This document shows, in pieces, positions 50,188-59,257 of a stretch of 64,000 bases of DNA (its first letter is position 1; each line of letters begins with the position of its first letter). The stretch spans positions 1 to 64,000 of the forward strand of contig CAVUBM010000074.1 of the NCBI GenBank assembly GCA_963739645.1, read 5' to 3'. This DNA is from JASHPR01 sp963739645 (lineage in GTDB: Bacteria > Actinomycetota > Actinomycetes > Streptosporangiales > Streptosporangiaceae). A program made the position numbers and the translations under genes. The notes beneath the pieces are model-generated. The model was not told the origin of the DNA. It searched no databases and was given only the letters and a program-made list of their open reading frames with translations.

Positions 50188-50970
50188 TCACCAGGTCAGC
50201 TGGGCGCCCAGCGCCCGAGCGAGCCTGGTGATCACCGGTCTCTGGTTCAGGTGACCGGGACTCCAGGTGCACGCGATGCAGGCCCCGGCCACATCGGCGG
50301 TGGCCATGATGCCCGCCAGGCAGTCCTCGACGAGCCCGAGGCCGGGGCCCGGGCTCACCGGGTAGCGGAGCCCGGGCAGCTCGGCGCCGTCGACGATGTC
50401 CACGTCGATATGCAGGTAGACCGGCTGCTCATGGAGACCGCGCAGGACGGCCTCGATCGCGCCGGGCTCGGCCGGGACCTGCCGGACCCGGCTGGCGGCC
50501 AGCGCCTCCCGCTCCGCCGGGTCGAGATCCCTGGCGTCCACGAGCACGGCGGCGTCCTCGCTGACCGGGCGCATTCCCAGCGGCCCGCAGATCAGCTCGG
50601 GGGCGCGGCCGGTCAGCATGGCCAGTGGCATGCCGCCCAGGTACCCGCTGATCGTGGTCTCCGGCGTGTTGAAGTCGCCGTGCGCGTCGAGCCAGGTCAC
50701 CGCCAGGTCGCCGGCCCGGCGCTGCAGCCCGGCCACGGCGCCGAGCGCCGACGTGCAGTCGCCGGAGAGCAGCAGCGGCCGGTCGGCCCGCGCGACCGCG
50801 CCGGCCAGGGCCGCGTAGAGCTGCCGCATCCGGCCGGGCCGGCCGTCCGCGGTCAGCGGCGGTCCGACGGTCTCGGCCGGGCCCGCCGGCGCGGGGAATT
50901 CCGGGAGGTGCTCATCGAGGTGCCAGGGCGAGACGATGACGTCCCAGCCGCCTGCGCTAGCTGCCGTCAT
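50188..50970 (-). CDS. Arginase/agmatinase-family ureohydrolase
   Basis: 260 residues. The binuclear Mn motifs are LLSGDCTSALGAV, TWLDAHGDFNTPETT and YLHIDVDIVDGAELPG, close to the arginase HxDxHxD pattern with Cys after GD in place of His. LRYPVSPGPGLGLVEDCL follows. Likely hydrolyses arginine, agmatine or formimino-glutamate. ATG 50970 overlaps the GntR stop by 14 bp, so the two are cotranscribed. The GntR gene and a broken ornithine cyclodeaminase upstream suggest an arginine/ornithine catabolic locus. Confidence 0.8.
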   Translation of the reverse strand: MTAASAGGWDVIVSPWHLDEHLPEFPAPAGPAETVGPPLTADGRPGRMRQLYAALAGAVARADRPLLLSGDCTSALGAVAGLQRRAGDLAVTWLDAHGDFNTPETTISGYLGGMPLAMLTGRAPELICGPLGMRPVSEDAAVLVDARDLDPAEREALAASRVRQVPAEPGAIEAVLRGLHEQPVYLHIDVDIVDGAELPGLRYPVSPGPGLGLVEDCLAGIMATADVAGACIACTWSPGHLNQRPVITRLARALGAQLTW

Positions 50971-51670
50971 CCGGCTCGTCCTCGCGGCGGCGGCCGATGA
51001 GCTGCCGGAGGCGGTGCAGCTCGGCGGCGCCGGCCTCCAGGTGCGCCCGCAGCGCCGCGCGGGCCTGCTCGCCGCTGCCGTGCAGCGCGTCCAGCAGCTC
51101 CCGATGATCATCCGTGCTGCGGCCGAGCTCCCGGCTGGACCGCTCGGCCAGGGACAGCGCGAGCCGCTGCTCCTGCTGCAGCCGGGCATGGAACCGCTGC
51201 AGCCGGCCGCTGCCTGTCGCCGCGACGAGCGCGGCGTGGAACAGCCGGTCGCTCTCGACGGCGGCGGCCACGTCCTGCCGCTCGACGGCGGCCTCGATCT
51301 CGCGGGTGAGGTCGGCGAGCCTGGCGAACGCCACGGGGTCGCGGCCGGAGGTCAGCGCGTCGACCCCGGCCAGCTCCAGGGCCAGGCGGGCGGTGTAGAT
51401 GTCGTCCACATCCTGCCGGCCGATGTCCGCGACCATCGCCCCGCGGTTCATCTCATGCCGGATCAGGCCCTCGCTGCCGAGGACGCGCGCGGCCTCGCGG
51501 ACGGTATTGCGGGACACGCCGAGCTCGGTGGCGATGGCGACCTCCCGGAGCGGGGTGCCCGGCAGCATCCGGCCGGAGAGGATGGCCTCCCGCAGCGCGG
51601 CGGCGACCTGCTCTGCGGCGGGCTGCCGCTGGATAGTGACGCTGCCGAGGACGGTCCTAGCGGCGGGCAT
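50957..51670 (-). CDS. GntR/FadR-family regulator (FCD type)
   Basis: 237 residues. wHTH: AAEQVAAALREAILSGRMLP, GTPLREVAIATELGVSRNTV, REAARVLGSEGLIRH. The FCD effector domain contains DDIYTARLALELAGVDALTS, AAAVESDRLFHAALVAATG and TDDHRELLDAL, with Asp/His residues for a metal-bound carboxylate. It overlaps arginase downstream and an ornithine-cyclodeaminase remnant upstream. Probable target: TTGTTGAACAA (51905) between this cluster and the PLP-enzyme gene. Confidence 0.88.
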   Translation of the reverse strand: MPAARTVLGSVTIQRQPAAEQVAAALREAILSGRMLPGTPLREVAIATELGVSRNTVREAARVLGSEGLIRHEMNRGAMVADIGRQDVDDIYTARLALELAGVDALTSGRDPVAFARLADLTREIEAAVERQDVAAAVESDRLFHAALVAATGSGRLQRFHARLQQEQRLALSLAERSSRELGRSTDDHRELLDALHGSGEQARAALRAHLEAGAAELHRLRQLIGRRREDEPDDGS

Positions 51671-51857
51671 AGTCAGACTCTGCCAGGGTCACCGGCTCGC
51701 CCGCGCCCAGTTCCTCAGCCCGCCCGGCCACGAACGCGGCCACCGCGGCGTCCTGGATGCCCAGGCCGGTCAGGTCGCGGACCACGCCGATCGCATCCGC
51801 GACGCTGATCAGGCCCTGCACGTCGCCGCGGCTGAGCACCCGGACCGGCACCAGCAT
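51657..51857 (-). pseudogene. Internally deleted ornithine cyclodeaminase remnant
   Basis: 66 residues. The first 25 (MLVPVRVLSRGDVQGLISVA, DAIGVVR) match the N-terminus of ornithine cyclodeaminase/mu-crystallin proteins; the remainder (DLTGLGIQDAAVAAFVAGRA) matches their extreme C-terminus. The roughly 250 NAD-binding residues between are missing with the frame kept. The catalytic function must be lost. The 3' end still overlaps the GntR start, preserving operon layout. Confidence 0.65.
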
Positions 51858-51904
51858 CACCTCCGCTTGCCGTCCCGTCCCGCTGGGGACTATTCTGCCC
51901 GAAG

Positions 51905-51915
51905 TTGTTGAACAA
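51905..51915. promoter_or_regulatory. Candidate GntR operator
   Basis: TTGTTGAACAA is a perfect palindrome with central G, matching the TNGT-N3-ACNA type used by FCD-GntR proteins. It lies between divergent promoters, 30 bp before the PLP-enzyme ATG. Confidence 0.5.
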
Positions 51916-51944
51916 TCCTACAATACACTGCGAGGAGCCCGGCC

Positions 51945-53096
51945 ATGTCGCTGCCCGGGCTGCGCCGCGGGGACTTCCCCGCCCTGGACCGCCTCGTCTA
52001 CCTGAACACCGCCTCGGCCGGGCTGGTCCCCGAATCGGTGGTGGGCCCCGCGCACAGGTTCGAGTTCGACCTGGCCCAGGCGGGCACCACCGGCATGGAC
52101 GAGGACACCGAAGTGGGCATCCTGGAGGACGCCAGGAACGCGGCAGCGGCCTTGATCAACGCCGACCCGGAGACGATCGCGATCGGCACCAGCTTCACCG
52201 AGGCGCTGTGCCAGGTCGCCTGGTGGGTGCGGCCGGGCGCGGGCCGCAACGTGGTGTCCTCGGAGGTGGATTTCCCGAGCGTCACCTACCCCTGGCACCG
52301 GATCGCCGAGGACACCGGGTGCGACGTGCGCCTGGTCGGGGTGCTGGACGACCCGGAGGGCTTCGACGTGGGCAAGGTCGCCGCCCGCGTCGACGACTCC
52401 ACCGCGGTCATCTGCATCAGCCACGTCCAGTACCTGACCGGCCACCTGCTGGACCTCACCGCGCTCGCCGAGCTCGCGCACAGCCACGGCGCCCTGCTGA
52501 TCGTCGATGCGACCCAGTCCGCGGGCCAGGTCCCGATCGACGTCAGCGCGTCCGGCGTCGACGTCCTCATCGCGGGCTCCTACAAGTGGCTGTGCAGCAC
52601 GTTTGGCGCGGCGATCTGCTACATCAGTCCCGGGCTGCTCGAGTCGTTCCGGCCGCCGTTCGTGGGCTGGCGCAGCACCGTGCACCCGTACTCGCTCGAT
52701 GCCCGGTGGCTGCCGCTGGCCGGCTCGGCCCGGCGCATGGAGTACTCCACGATGTCCTACGCCTCGGCGATCGCGCTCGGCCGCGCCCTGCACTACCTGT
52801 CCGGCCTGCGCATCGACGACGTGGCCGAGCACAACCGGGCGCTGGCGGGGCAGATGGCCGACGGGCTGATCCAGCGGGGAGCCCGCCTGCTCACCCCGGG
52901 CGACCCCCGGCGCCGGGCGGGCACGGTGACCGCACGGTTCCCCGGCCGTGACGGCGAGGCCATCGCCGCCGAGCTGACCGCCCGGGACGTGATCGTCTCG
53001 CCCCGGGTCGGCTCCACCCGGTTCTCCATGCACTTCTACAACAGCAGCGACGACGTGGACCGGGCGCTGAGCACGCTGGATGAGGTGCTGCGATGA
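51945..53096 (+). CDS. Class V aminotransferase-fold PLP enzyme
   Basis: 383 residues. The Schiff-base Lys is in IAGSYKWLCSTFGAAICYIS; upstream Asp and substrate contacts: ALLIVDATQSAGQVPIDVSA. N-terminal RLVYLNTASAGLVPESVVG and TRFSMHFYNSSDDVDRALST near the end are typical of kynureninase/cysteine-desulfurase-like enzymes. Ala-elimination, transamination or desulfuration cannot be told apart. GAGGAG precedes the ATG. Divergent from the arginase operon with a shared GntR operator, so it belongs to the same amino-acid pathway. Confidence 0.82.
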   Translation: MSLPGLRRGDFPALDRLVYLNTASAGLVPESVVGPAHRFEFDLAQAGTTGMDEDTEVGILEDARNAAAALINADPETIAIGTSFTEALCQVAWWVRPGAGRNVVSSEVDFPSVTYPWHRIAEDTGCDVRLVGVLDDPEGFDVGKVAARVDDSTAVICISHVQYLTGHLLDLTALAELAHSHGALLIVDATQSAGQVPIDVSASGVDVLIAGSYKWLCSTFGAAICYISPGLLESFRPPFVGWRSTVHPYSLDARWLPLAGSARRMEYSTMSYASAIALGRALHYLSGLRIDDVAEHNRALAGQMADGLIQRGARLLTPGDPRRRAGTVTARFPGRDGEAIAAELTARDVIVSPRVGSTRFSMHFYNSSDDVDRALSTLDEVLR

Positions 53097-53151
53097 CGAG
53101 CGGCGACGCTTGCTCCCCGGGACCGCCCGGGGCCGGGCTACGCTCGCGGGC

Positions 53152-53847
53152 GTGGACGCCGACGTGGCCGCATCGTGGGATGCCGAGTACGCGGCGGGCC
53201 GCTACGCCCGCGACGTGCCCGTCGGTTTCGTCAGGGACGTGCTGGCGGCCGCACGCCAGCATGGTCTGCGCCGCGGGCTCTACGTCGGGTGCGGCAACGG
53301 CCGCAATCTCGTTCCGCTGGTGGACGCCGGCCTCGACCTGACCGGCCTGGACATCTCCCCGGAAGCGATCGCGCAACTCCGGCAGCGGCGGCCCGACCTC
53401 GGGGACCGGCTGATCACCGGCGATCTCGGCGCGCTGCCGCCGTCGCTGCGGTACGAGCTCGTGGTCGGGATCCAGGTATTCCAGCACGGCAACCGCGGTA
53501 CGGCCCATCGGCACCTGGCGGCCGCCGCCGGCCGGGTGGCGCCGGGAGGCCTGCTCTGTGTCCGGGTCAACGCCACGGATACCGACGTCGAGCACGCGCA
53601 CCGCCGGCTGGACGAGCAGACCAGTGACCGCAGCTTCACCGTCCGCTACCGGGCCGGTCCCAAGGCCGGCCTGGACATCCACTTCTTCACGGCCGCCGAG
53701 CTGCGCGCGGTCGTCGGCGCCGGGTTCAGCGAAGTCCTGGCCCCGCGGCTGCACCGCACCGAGCGCACCGCGCCCAGCCGGGGCCACTGGGCGCAGTGGG
53801 AGGCGATCTGGCGGCGTCACCCCGCGGCCGGCCAGCCGGTCAGCTGA
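53152..53847 (+). CDS. Class I SAM-dependent methyltransferase
   Basis: About 231 residues from GTG 53152. Motifs: RRGLYVGCGNGRNLVPLVDA, LTGLDISPEAIAQLRQRRPD, LVVGIQVFQHGNRGTAHRHL. N-terminal WDAEYAAGRYARDVPVGFVR is common in Methyltransf_25 proteins and tellurite-resistance-like relatives. It follows the PLP-enzyme gene on the same strand by 55 bp and may be cotranscribed. Confidence 0.78.
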   Translation: MDADVAASWDAEYAAGRYARDVPVGFVRDVLAAARQHGLRRGLYVGCGNGRNLVPLVDAGLDLTGLDISPEAIAQLRQRRPDLGDRLITGDLGALPPSLRYELVVGIQVFQHGNRGTAHRHLAAAAGRVAPGGLLCVRVNATDTDVEHAHRRLDEQTSDRSFTVRYRAGPKAGLDIHFFTAAELRAVVGAGFSEVLAPRLHRTERTAPSRGHWAQWEAIWRRHPAAGQPVS

Positions 53848-53854
53848 CCGGACC

Positions 53855-54613
53855 TCACTGGACCAGCCAGCCGCCGTCCACGTTCAGCATCGTGCCGGTG
53901 ATGAACTCGGCGTCGTCGCTGAGCAGGAAGCGCACGGCCGCGGCGATGTCGGCGGGCTGGCCCAGGCGCTTGATGATGCTGCGGCGCATCAGGTAGTCCA
54001 TCACGGCCGGGGACTCGTGCAGGTTCCCGGCGAACCTGGTGTCCACCGTGCCCGGGCACACGCCATTGACCCGGATCCCGTGCCGGCCCAGCTCGAACGC
54101 GACGGCCTTGGTCAGCATGATGACGCCGCCCTTGGCCGCGTTGTAGTGCACCTGGCAGTGCTCACCGCTGGCCGTCACCACGTACGACTCGACCGTCCCG
54201 ATGTTGACGATCGCACCCGGCTTGTCCGCCGCGACGAGGGAGCGCGCGAACGCCTGCGCGCAGAGGAACTGGCCCTTGAGGTCGATGTCGACGACCCGGT
54301 CCCACTCCTCCTCGGTCAGCTCCAGGAACGGTGTCATGCCGACCACGCCCGCGTTGTTGACGAGATAGTCGGGCGTGCCGAACGTGCCGACCGTGTGCGC
54401 GATCATCGCCTGGGTGTCCGCGGCCGAGGACACGTCGGTGCGGACGAACGACGCCGTGGCGCCGTCGGCCGTCAGCAGGTCAACTGTTTCCCGGCCGCCG
54501 GCCTCGCTGACGTCGGCGACGACGACCGTCGCGCCTTCCGCTGCCAGCCGCCGGGCGATGCGCCGGCCGATGCCGCTGCCCGCCCCGGTCACAACCGCGA
54601 TCTTTCCCTGCAC
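53855..54613 (-). CDS. Short-chain dehydrogenase/reductase
   Basis: 252 residues. Classical SDR: cofactor loop KIAVVTGAGSGIGRRIARRL, NNAG in DYLVNNAGVVGMTPFLELTE, catalytic Ser/Tyr/Lys around GTVESYVVTASGEHCQVHYN and AAKGGVIMLTKAVAFELGRH, and PGTVDTRF. D in VVVADVSEAGG suggests NAD(H) preference. Substrate unknown. Convergent with the methyltransferase gene. Confidence 0.9.
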   Translation of the reverse strand: MQGKIAVVTGAGSGIGRRIARRLAAEGATVVVADVSEAGGRETVDLLTADGATASFVRTDVSSAADTQAMIAHTVGTFGTPDYLVNNAGVVGMTPFLELTEEEWDRVVDIDLKGQFLCAQAFARSLVAADKPGAIVNIGTVESYVVTASGEHCQVHYNAAKGGVIMLTKAVAFELGRHGIRVNGVCPGTVDTRFAGNLHESPAVMDYLMRRSIIKRLGQPADIAAAVRFLLSDDAEFITGTMLNVDGGWLVQ

Positions 54614-54733
54614 GTGCTCTCCCTCTGCTCAGGCCTGGCCACGTAGGTCGGATGCCGACAATTCGTGCTGGTCACGGTATCGCGTGGTGGGCCGGCGCTA
54701 GCTCAGCAGCTGATCTGAACCGGCCGGCGTGAT

Positions 54734-55783
54734 TCAGGAGACCAGCACGCTGATCGTGATCAGCACGGCGTCGTAGATGAAGTGCGCGACGATCGGCCGC
54801 ATCAGCCGCCGGTGCTTCTGGAACGAGCGGGTGGCGAAGTACCCGAACGGGATCGTGAGCAGGAATCCGAGCCCGTAGTAGACGTGATAGCTGGTGCGCA
54901 GGGTCAGGCTGAGCGCCAGCGCCCAGCGCGGGTTCCAGCCGAACTGGTCGAGCCGGGTCAGCAGGTAGCCGCTGACCAGCGTCTCCTCGGTGATCGCGGT
55001 GACCGCGGACAGGACGATGCCGTAGATGATGTAGTACGGCGGCACGTGCCCGGTCGGGATCTGGCTGATCAGCCCGCGGTGGCCGACGAGCAGCGCGCCC
55101 AGGATGACGGTCGCCAGCAGGGCCAGGGCGTATCCGCCGATGGCGATGCCCAGCGCCGGCCACACATCCCGGCGCCAGCCCGGCCTGGTCAGCCCCATGA
55201 CCTCGGGGTCCTGGCCGGTCCGGCTCAGCAGCAGCAGGGCCAGCGGTACCACCGCGCCCACCTCGAGGTAGCTGAGCACGCCCAGGATGAGGTTCGCCAG
55301 CGGGTGGTTGTGGATGATCGTGGGGAACCTGGTGATGTCGCTGGCCCCACCCGCGTGCGCGGCCAGCAGGTCCACCGCGGCCACGACACCGGGCACGAGG
55401 AAGGCCAGCTCGACGAACCAGGTCTCCAGCACCAGCCCGCGCCGGGACAGCCCGCGGACCCGCACCGGCCAGAACGGCACCGGCTGCGTGGGACCGGCGG
55501 GCGCCGGGCCGGGCGGGACTACCCCCGACGGGAGCGGCGCCGCCTGGGTCTGCTGCGGGGGAGCCGGCAGCGGCGGCTCGTACGGCGGCTCGGCGGACAG
55601 CGGCTGGGCCGGCCGCGACGGCGCTGGCGCAGGGGCGGGCGGCGCGGTGGCGACGGGTACCCAGTACACCCAGTCAGGCGGGGGCGGGGGCCACTCGGGC
55701 GGCGCTCTCCAGCCGGCCGGGGGCACCCAGCCAGCCGGCGGTTCTGGCCACCCCGGAGGCGGCCGCCATGCCCAGTCCGTCAC
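54734..55783 (-). CDS. CPBP-family intramembrane protein with Pro-rich N-terminus
   Basis: About 349 residues. A Pro/Trp-rich cytosolic region (RPPPGWPEPPAGWVPPAGWR) precedes a six-to-eight-helix CPBP/Abi domain. Catalytic-type motifs: EETLVSGYLLTRLDQFGWNP, TSYHVYYGLGFLL and IVAHFIYDAVLITISV. The first motif lacks the Arg of canonical EExxxR, and the third has Asp in place of Asn. Protease activity is therefore uncertain. GTG 55783 is chosen as first start of the Pro-rich region; the open frame extends further. Confidence 0.75.
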   Translation of the reverse strand: MTDWAWRPPPGWPEPPAGWVPPAGWRAPPEWPPPPPDWVYWVPVATAPPAPAPAPSRPAQPLSAEPPYEPPLPAPPQQTQAAPLPSGVVPPGPAPAGPTQPVPFWPVRVRGLSRRGLVLETWFVELAFLVPGVVAAVDLLAAHAGGASDITRFPTIIHNHPLANLILGVLSYLEVGAVVPLALLLLSRTGQDPEVMGLTRPGWRRDVWPALGIAIGGYALALLATVILGALLVGHRGLISQIPTGHVPPYYIIYGIVLSAVTAITEETLVSGYLLTRLDQFGWNPRWALALSLTLRTSYHVYYGLGFLLTIPFGYFATRSFQKHRRLMRPIVAHFIYDAVLITISVLVS

Positions 55784-55951
55784 CGTCCACCGCTGACGAT
55801 CTCGGTACCTCGCAGGCGGGGCCCAGCCAACATCATCACCCCAGTTTATTGACGCGGTTCCCGGCCCCGGAGGACACTGCGGGATCAGCGGCACCGCACC
55901 AGCAGGGCGGCAGCGGGCGTCGGGCCCGCCGACCGGGCAGGGAGGCCGGGC

Positions 55952-56623
55952 ATGGGGTCGTACGAGACGGCGATCAGCACGCTGGAGGCGGAGCTCGCGC
56001 GGGTGGAGGAAGCGTTCCGCGGCCTGGCCCCCGGCGACTGGCAGGCCCCGACGAAGCTCGTGCCCCTGGACCCCGAGCTGCCGCACTGGACCGTGTTCGA
56101 GCTAGCCGGGCACCTTGACATCGCGATCGGGCTGACCCGGATGCTCATCGACGGCCGGGACGACAGCCAGCCCGGGCGCGACCGGACCAGCTTCTTCATC
56201 AACCCGCGTTCGGAGACCGCGCCGGTCGTCTACGGCTACGCGTACACGATGGTGGAGGGCAAGACGCCCGCGGACATGCCCGGCGTGCTGCACGAGACCT
56301 TCTCCAAGACCGTCCAGGAAGCGCGGGCCGTGCCCGCCGGCACCGTCGGCCCTGGGTTCTTCGCGCCGATGCGCGTGGACGAGTTCGTGGCCAGCCGGGT
56401 GGTGGAGGCGGTCGTGCACGGCATTGACCTGACCCAGGCCCTCGGCCGCGACCCGATCGCCACCGCGGACGGCATCGCGGCGACCGCGTCGATCCTTGAC
56501 GACCTGCTGGCCCGCCGGACCGTGGGCGTCCGGCCGCCGCAGCTGTCCGACGACTGGGACTGGATCCTGGCCGCGTCGGGCCGGGCGGAGTTCAGCGACC
56601 CGCGGCTGCCCCTCATCGGCTGA
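55952..56623 (+). CDS. Maleylpyruvate isomerase N-terminal domain protein
   Basis: 223 residues of the DinB/mycothiol-dependent fold: EAELARVEEAFRGLAPGDWQ, HWTVFELAGHLDIAIGLTRM, ASRVVEAVVHGIDLTQALGR with His ligands in the usual helix positions. These actinobacterial proteins are metal-dependent mycothiol or related thiol transferases/isomerases. Substrate not known. Stands alone. Confidence 0.78.
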   Translation: MGSYETAISTLEAELARVEEAFRGLAPGDWQAPTKLVPLDPELPHWTVFELAGHLDIAIGLTRMLIDGRDDSQPGRDRTSFFINPRSETAPVVYGYAYTMVEGKTPADMPGVLHETFSKTVQEARAVPAGTVGPGFFAPMRVDEFVASRVVEAVVHGIDLTQALGRDPIATADGIAATASILDDLLARRTVGVRPPQLSDDWDWILAASGRAEFSDPRLPLIG

Positions 56624-56839
56624 GCCCGGCGCGGCCGTTCCGGCCGGGCGGGCAGTTCCCGGCCAGGACCTCCCCTGGCGATCAGCCCCGCGCGGCCGCG
56701 CCGGTCCCGGCGGCGGCCCGCCTGCGGCGGTCGCGTAATGGCACATGGTCGTGACGTTTGCGGGCGGCCCCGCTTCCCGTCATCCTCGGTGCAACGGTCG
56801 GGCGGGCCCGCGTGCTCTATGAGGGCGAGGAGGTGGCCC

Positions 56840-57352
56840 ATGGACTCCCAGGCGGAAGCCGAGTTCAGCGAGTTCATGCTGGGCCGCTGGCCCCGGCTGG
56901 TGCGGCTCGGCTACGGGCTGACCGGCGACCAGGGCCTCGCCGAGGACCTGGCGCAGACCGCGCTGGCCAAGGCCTTCGCCTCCTGGCCGCGGGTCCGCCG
57001 GGCGGGTGACCCGGACGCGTACGTGCGGCGGATCATGCTGAACGCCAACAGCGCCCGGTTCCGCAAGCGCCGGGTGCGCGAGCAGCTCACCGGCGTGCCG
57101 CCCGAGCCGGGCCCGGGACGCCCGGGGGATCCGGCCGCCCGGCACGATGACCGGTCGGCGCTGATCGCGGCGCTGATGCGGCTGCCGCACGGCCAGCGCG
57201 CGGTGGTGGTGCTCAGGTACTGGATGGACATGACGGAGACCGAGGTCGCGGCGACGCTCGGGTGCTCGGTCGGCAACGTCAAGAGCCAGGCCTCCCGCGC
57301 TCTGGCCAAGCTCAGGCTCAGCGCGGACCTGGCGGAGGGGAAGCTGCCATGA
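56840..57352 (+). CDS. SigE-family RNA polymerase sigma factor
   Basis: 170 residues. FSEFMLGRWPRLVRLGYGLT, GDQGLAEDLAQTALAKAFAS and WPRVRRAGDPDAYVRRIMLN form region 2; LMRLPHGQRAVVVLRYWMDM and TETEVAATLGCSVGNVKSQA form region 4. This is the SigE/SigK-like actinobacterial ECF group. ATG 56840 follows GAGGAGG. The stop overlaps the ATG of the membrane-protein gene downstream. Confidence 0.9.
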   Translation: MDSQAEAEFSEFMLGRWPRLVRLGYGLTGDQGLAEDLAQTALAKAFASWPRVRRAGDPDAYVRRIMLNANSARFRKRRVREQLTGVPPEPGPGRPGDPAARHDDRSALIAALMRLPHGQRAVVVLRYWMDMTETEVAATLGCSVGNVKSQASRALAKLRLSADLAEGKLP

Positions 57353-58464
57353 GCATCGGCGACGAGCGCGAGGTGCGCCAGCGGCTCGGTGCCGCCCTGG
57401 ACACGATCACTCCGTCCCCCGCGCCGGTCGCCGCGACACTGCGGAAGGGCCGGGCCGTCCGGGCCCGGCGGCGTATCGGCGTCGCGGCCGGGCTGGCGAT
57501 CGCGGTGGGCATCGGCCTGGCCGTGCCGCTCCTCGTCCACCAGGTGGTCCGCCAGGCGCCGTTGTCGCATGGGAGGCAGACGGCCACGCTGGACCCCGTG
57601 GCCGCGGTCGCGCCGCACGGCGTGATCGGCTCCGGGAGGATCGACGGCCACCGCTGGCAGCTCCTGGCCCAGAAGCCGGGGGCCGACGGCATGCCCAGGA
57701 ACCAGCGGTGCTTCCTGGCCGCGGGCGCCGCGGGCAACGCGCAGGGCTGCGGCCAGGCGGGCCCGTTCACCGGCGGCCCGGGCGATCCGGTCGGCTTCGC
57801 CACGCTCGGCAACTCCCGTGGCCAGATCCAGTACGGCCTGGTGGCGCCCCAGGTGACCCGCCTGGTGGTCACGCTCGGCAACGGCACCGCGCTGGTGGTG
57901 CACCCGACCGAGGCCTACGGGCAGCGTTATGCCGCCTTCGCGATCCCGCTGCCGCTGGCGATCAGCCGGGTGGTGGCCTATGCGGGCCAGGCCGAGCTCA
58001 GGCACGCGGTCCCGTTCAACAGCGCCAGCGGTGCCATCATCGCCACCTGGCTGCGCCCGGGCCAGCCCGGGCTGCCGCGGTCCGCGCACCGGATCGGTTC
58101 TGGCCGCGCCGACGGCCAGGCCTGGTCGGAAACGGTTCATGTGGGTCCCTGGGGCTACTGCTTCACCGGGATCATCGGCGGCTGCTTTGACACGGTGACC
58201 CGGTCCCTGGGCAACCGGGTCGGCGCCCTGACCGGCCTCGGCCCCGCGAAGACCAACTGGGTGGTGGGCACAGGGACAGCCGCCGTCGATCACGTCCGGG
58301 TCACCCTGTCCGGCGGCTCCTCGCTCAAGGTGGCGGCCGCCGATGCTGGCGGCCCTCGGTTCTTCGCCTTCGCGATCCCCCAGGGTGCCCGGCTGGTCCG
58401 GGTGGATTACTACACGGCGTCCGGGAGCCTGGTCGCCCGCGAGCCGGCGAGCCAGATCGGCTAG
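57349..58464 (+). CDS. Membrane-bound partner of the SigE-family sigma factor
   Basis: 371 residues. Short cytosolic N-terminus (EREVRQRLGAALDTITPSPA), one membrane helix (IGVAAGLAIAVGIGLAVPLL), and a large extracytoplasmic part with two similar halves (GSGRIDGHRWQLLAQKPGAD and GSGRADGQAWSETVHVGPWG), each about 120 residues. Several Cys may form disulfides. The ATGA overlap with the sigma gene suggests a sensory or anti-sigma role, though no ZAS motif is present. Confidence 0.7.
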   Translation: MSIGDEREVRQRLGAALDTITPSPAPVAATLRKGRAVRARRRIGVAAGLAIAVGIGLAVPLLVHQVVRQAPLSHGRQTATLDPVAAVAPHGVIGSGRIDGHRWQLLAQKPGADGMPRNQRCFLAAGAAGNAQGCGQAGPFTGGPGDPVGFATLGNSRGQIQYGLVAPQVTRLVVTLGNGTALVVHPTEAYGQRYAAFAIPLPLAISRVVAYAGQAELRHAVPFNSASGAIIATWLRPGQPGLPRSAHRIGSGRADGQAWSETVHVGPWGYCFTGIIGGCFDTVTRSLGNRVGALTGLGPAKTNWVVGTGTAAVDHVRVTLSGGSSLKVAAADAGGPRFFAFAIPQGARLVRVDYYTASGSLVAREPASQIG

Positions 58465-58533
58465 GCCAGCCGGCGGGCGGGACGGCCGCGGGCGGGCGCG
58501 GGGCTGCGGGCGCGGCTGTGCTTGGCTGGTGCC

Positions 58534-59250
58534 ATGACTACCCCCTCCCTTCGCGACCGCCTCCGGGGCGGCGAGCCGCTGTACGGCGGCTGGTCGATCA
58601 TCCCCGCGGTCCACAGCGCCCGGGCTCTCGCAGCCGCCGGGCTGGACTACGTCGCCATCGACCTGCAGCACGGCGGCGCCACCGAGCACGACCTGCCCGG
58701 GCTGGCCATGGCGATCAAGCAGGCGGGCGCGACCCCGTTCGCCCGGGTCAGGTACGCCCACCCGGCGGACATCGGGCGCGTACTCGACCTAGGGTGCGAG
58801 GGGGTCATCGTCCCGAACGTCGACTCCGCTGAGCAGGCCGCCGCGGTCGCCGGGGCCTGCCGGTACCCGCCGGTCGGCTACCGGTCGGCGGGCGGGAGCA
58901 TGGCCACGGCCGAGCCGCTCTGCTTCGTGATGGTCGAGTCTGTGGCCGCCGTCGCCGATGTTGACGCGACCCTGGCCGTCGACGGGGTCGACGGGATCTA
59001 TGTCGGGCCGCGGGACCTGTCGCTGGCGCTGGGCTGCGCGCTCGACCCGCATGACCCGGTGCTGCGCAAGGAGCTGGACCGGATCTGGGCCGCCTGCGCC
59101 GCGGCGGGCAAGCCGGTCGGGGTGCACGCCTCCGACGGCGCCACCGCCCGGCTGTACCGGGAGAACGGCTGCCAGCTGCTCACCGTCGCCGTGGACGGGG
59201 TGGCCGTGGCCCGCGCCGCTGCGGGCGAGCTCGCCGCGGCCCGGGGCTGA
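58534..59250 (+). CDS. HpcH/HpaI-family aldolase
   Basis: 238 residues. Features of 2-dehydro-3-deoxy-acid aldolases: GWSIIPAVHSARALAAAGLD, YVAIDLQHGG, PFARVRYAHPADIGRVLDLG, GVIVPNVDSAEQAAA, CFVMVESVAAV and GIYVGPRDLSLALG. Glu and Asp in these boxes bind the divalent metal. It cleaves 4-hydroxy-2-oxo acids into pyruvate and an aldehyde. It is 7 bp upstream of an O-methyltransferase gene, so cotranscription is likely. Confidence 0.88.
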   Translation: MTTPSLRDRLRGGEPLYGGWSIIPAVHSARALAAAGLDYVAIDLQHGGATEHDLPGLAMAIKQAGATPFARVRYAHPADIGRVLDLGCEGVIVPNVDSAEQAAAVAGACRYPPVGYRSAGGSMATAEPLCFVMVESVAAVADVDATLAVDGVDGIYVGPRDLSLALGCALDPHDPVLRKELDRIWAACAAAGKPVGVHASDGATARLYRENGCQLLTVAVDGVAVARAAAGELAAARG

Positions 59251-59257
59251 GGCGGCC

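Noticed and set aside
49964..50231. Plus-strand hydrophobic frame FWVILQPALAIILLVLYRRF
   Set aside because: No start codon in frame before it over more than 150 bases.
56911..58761. Long minus-strand open frame opposite the SigE region
   Set aside because: Antisense to a SigE sigma factor and its membrane partner, with low-complexity composition.
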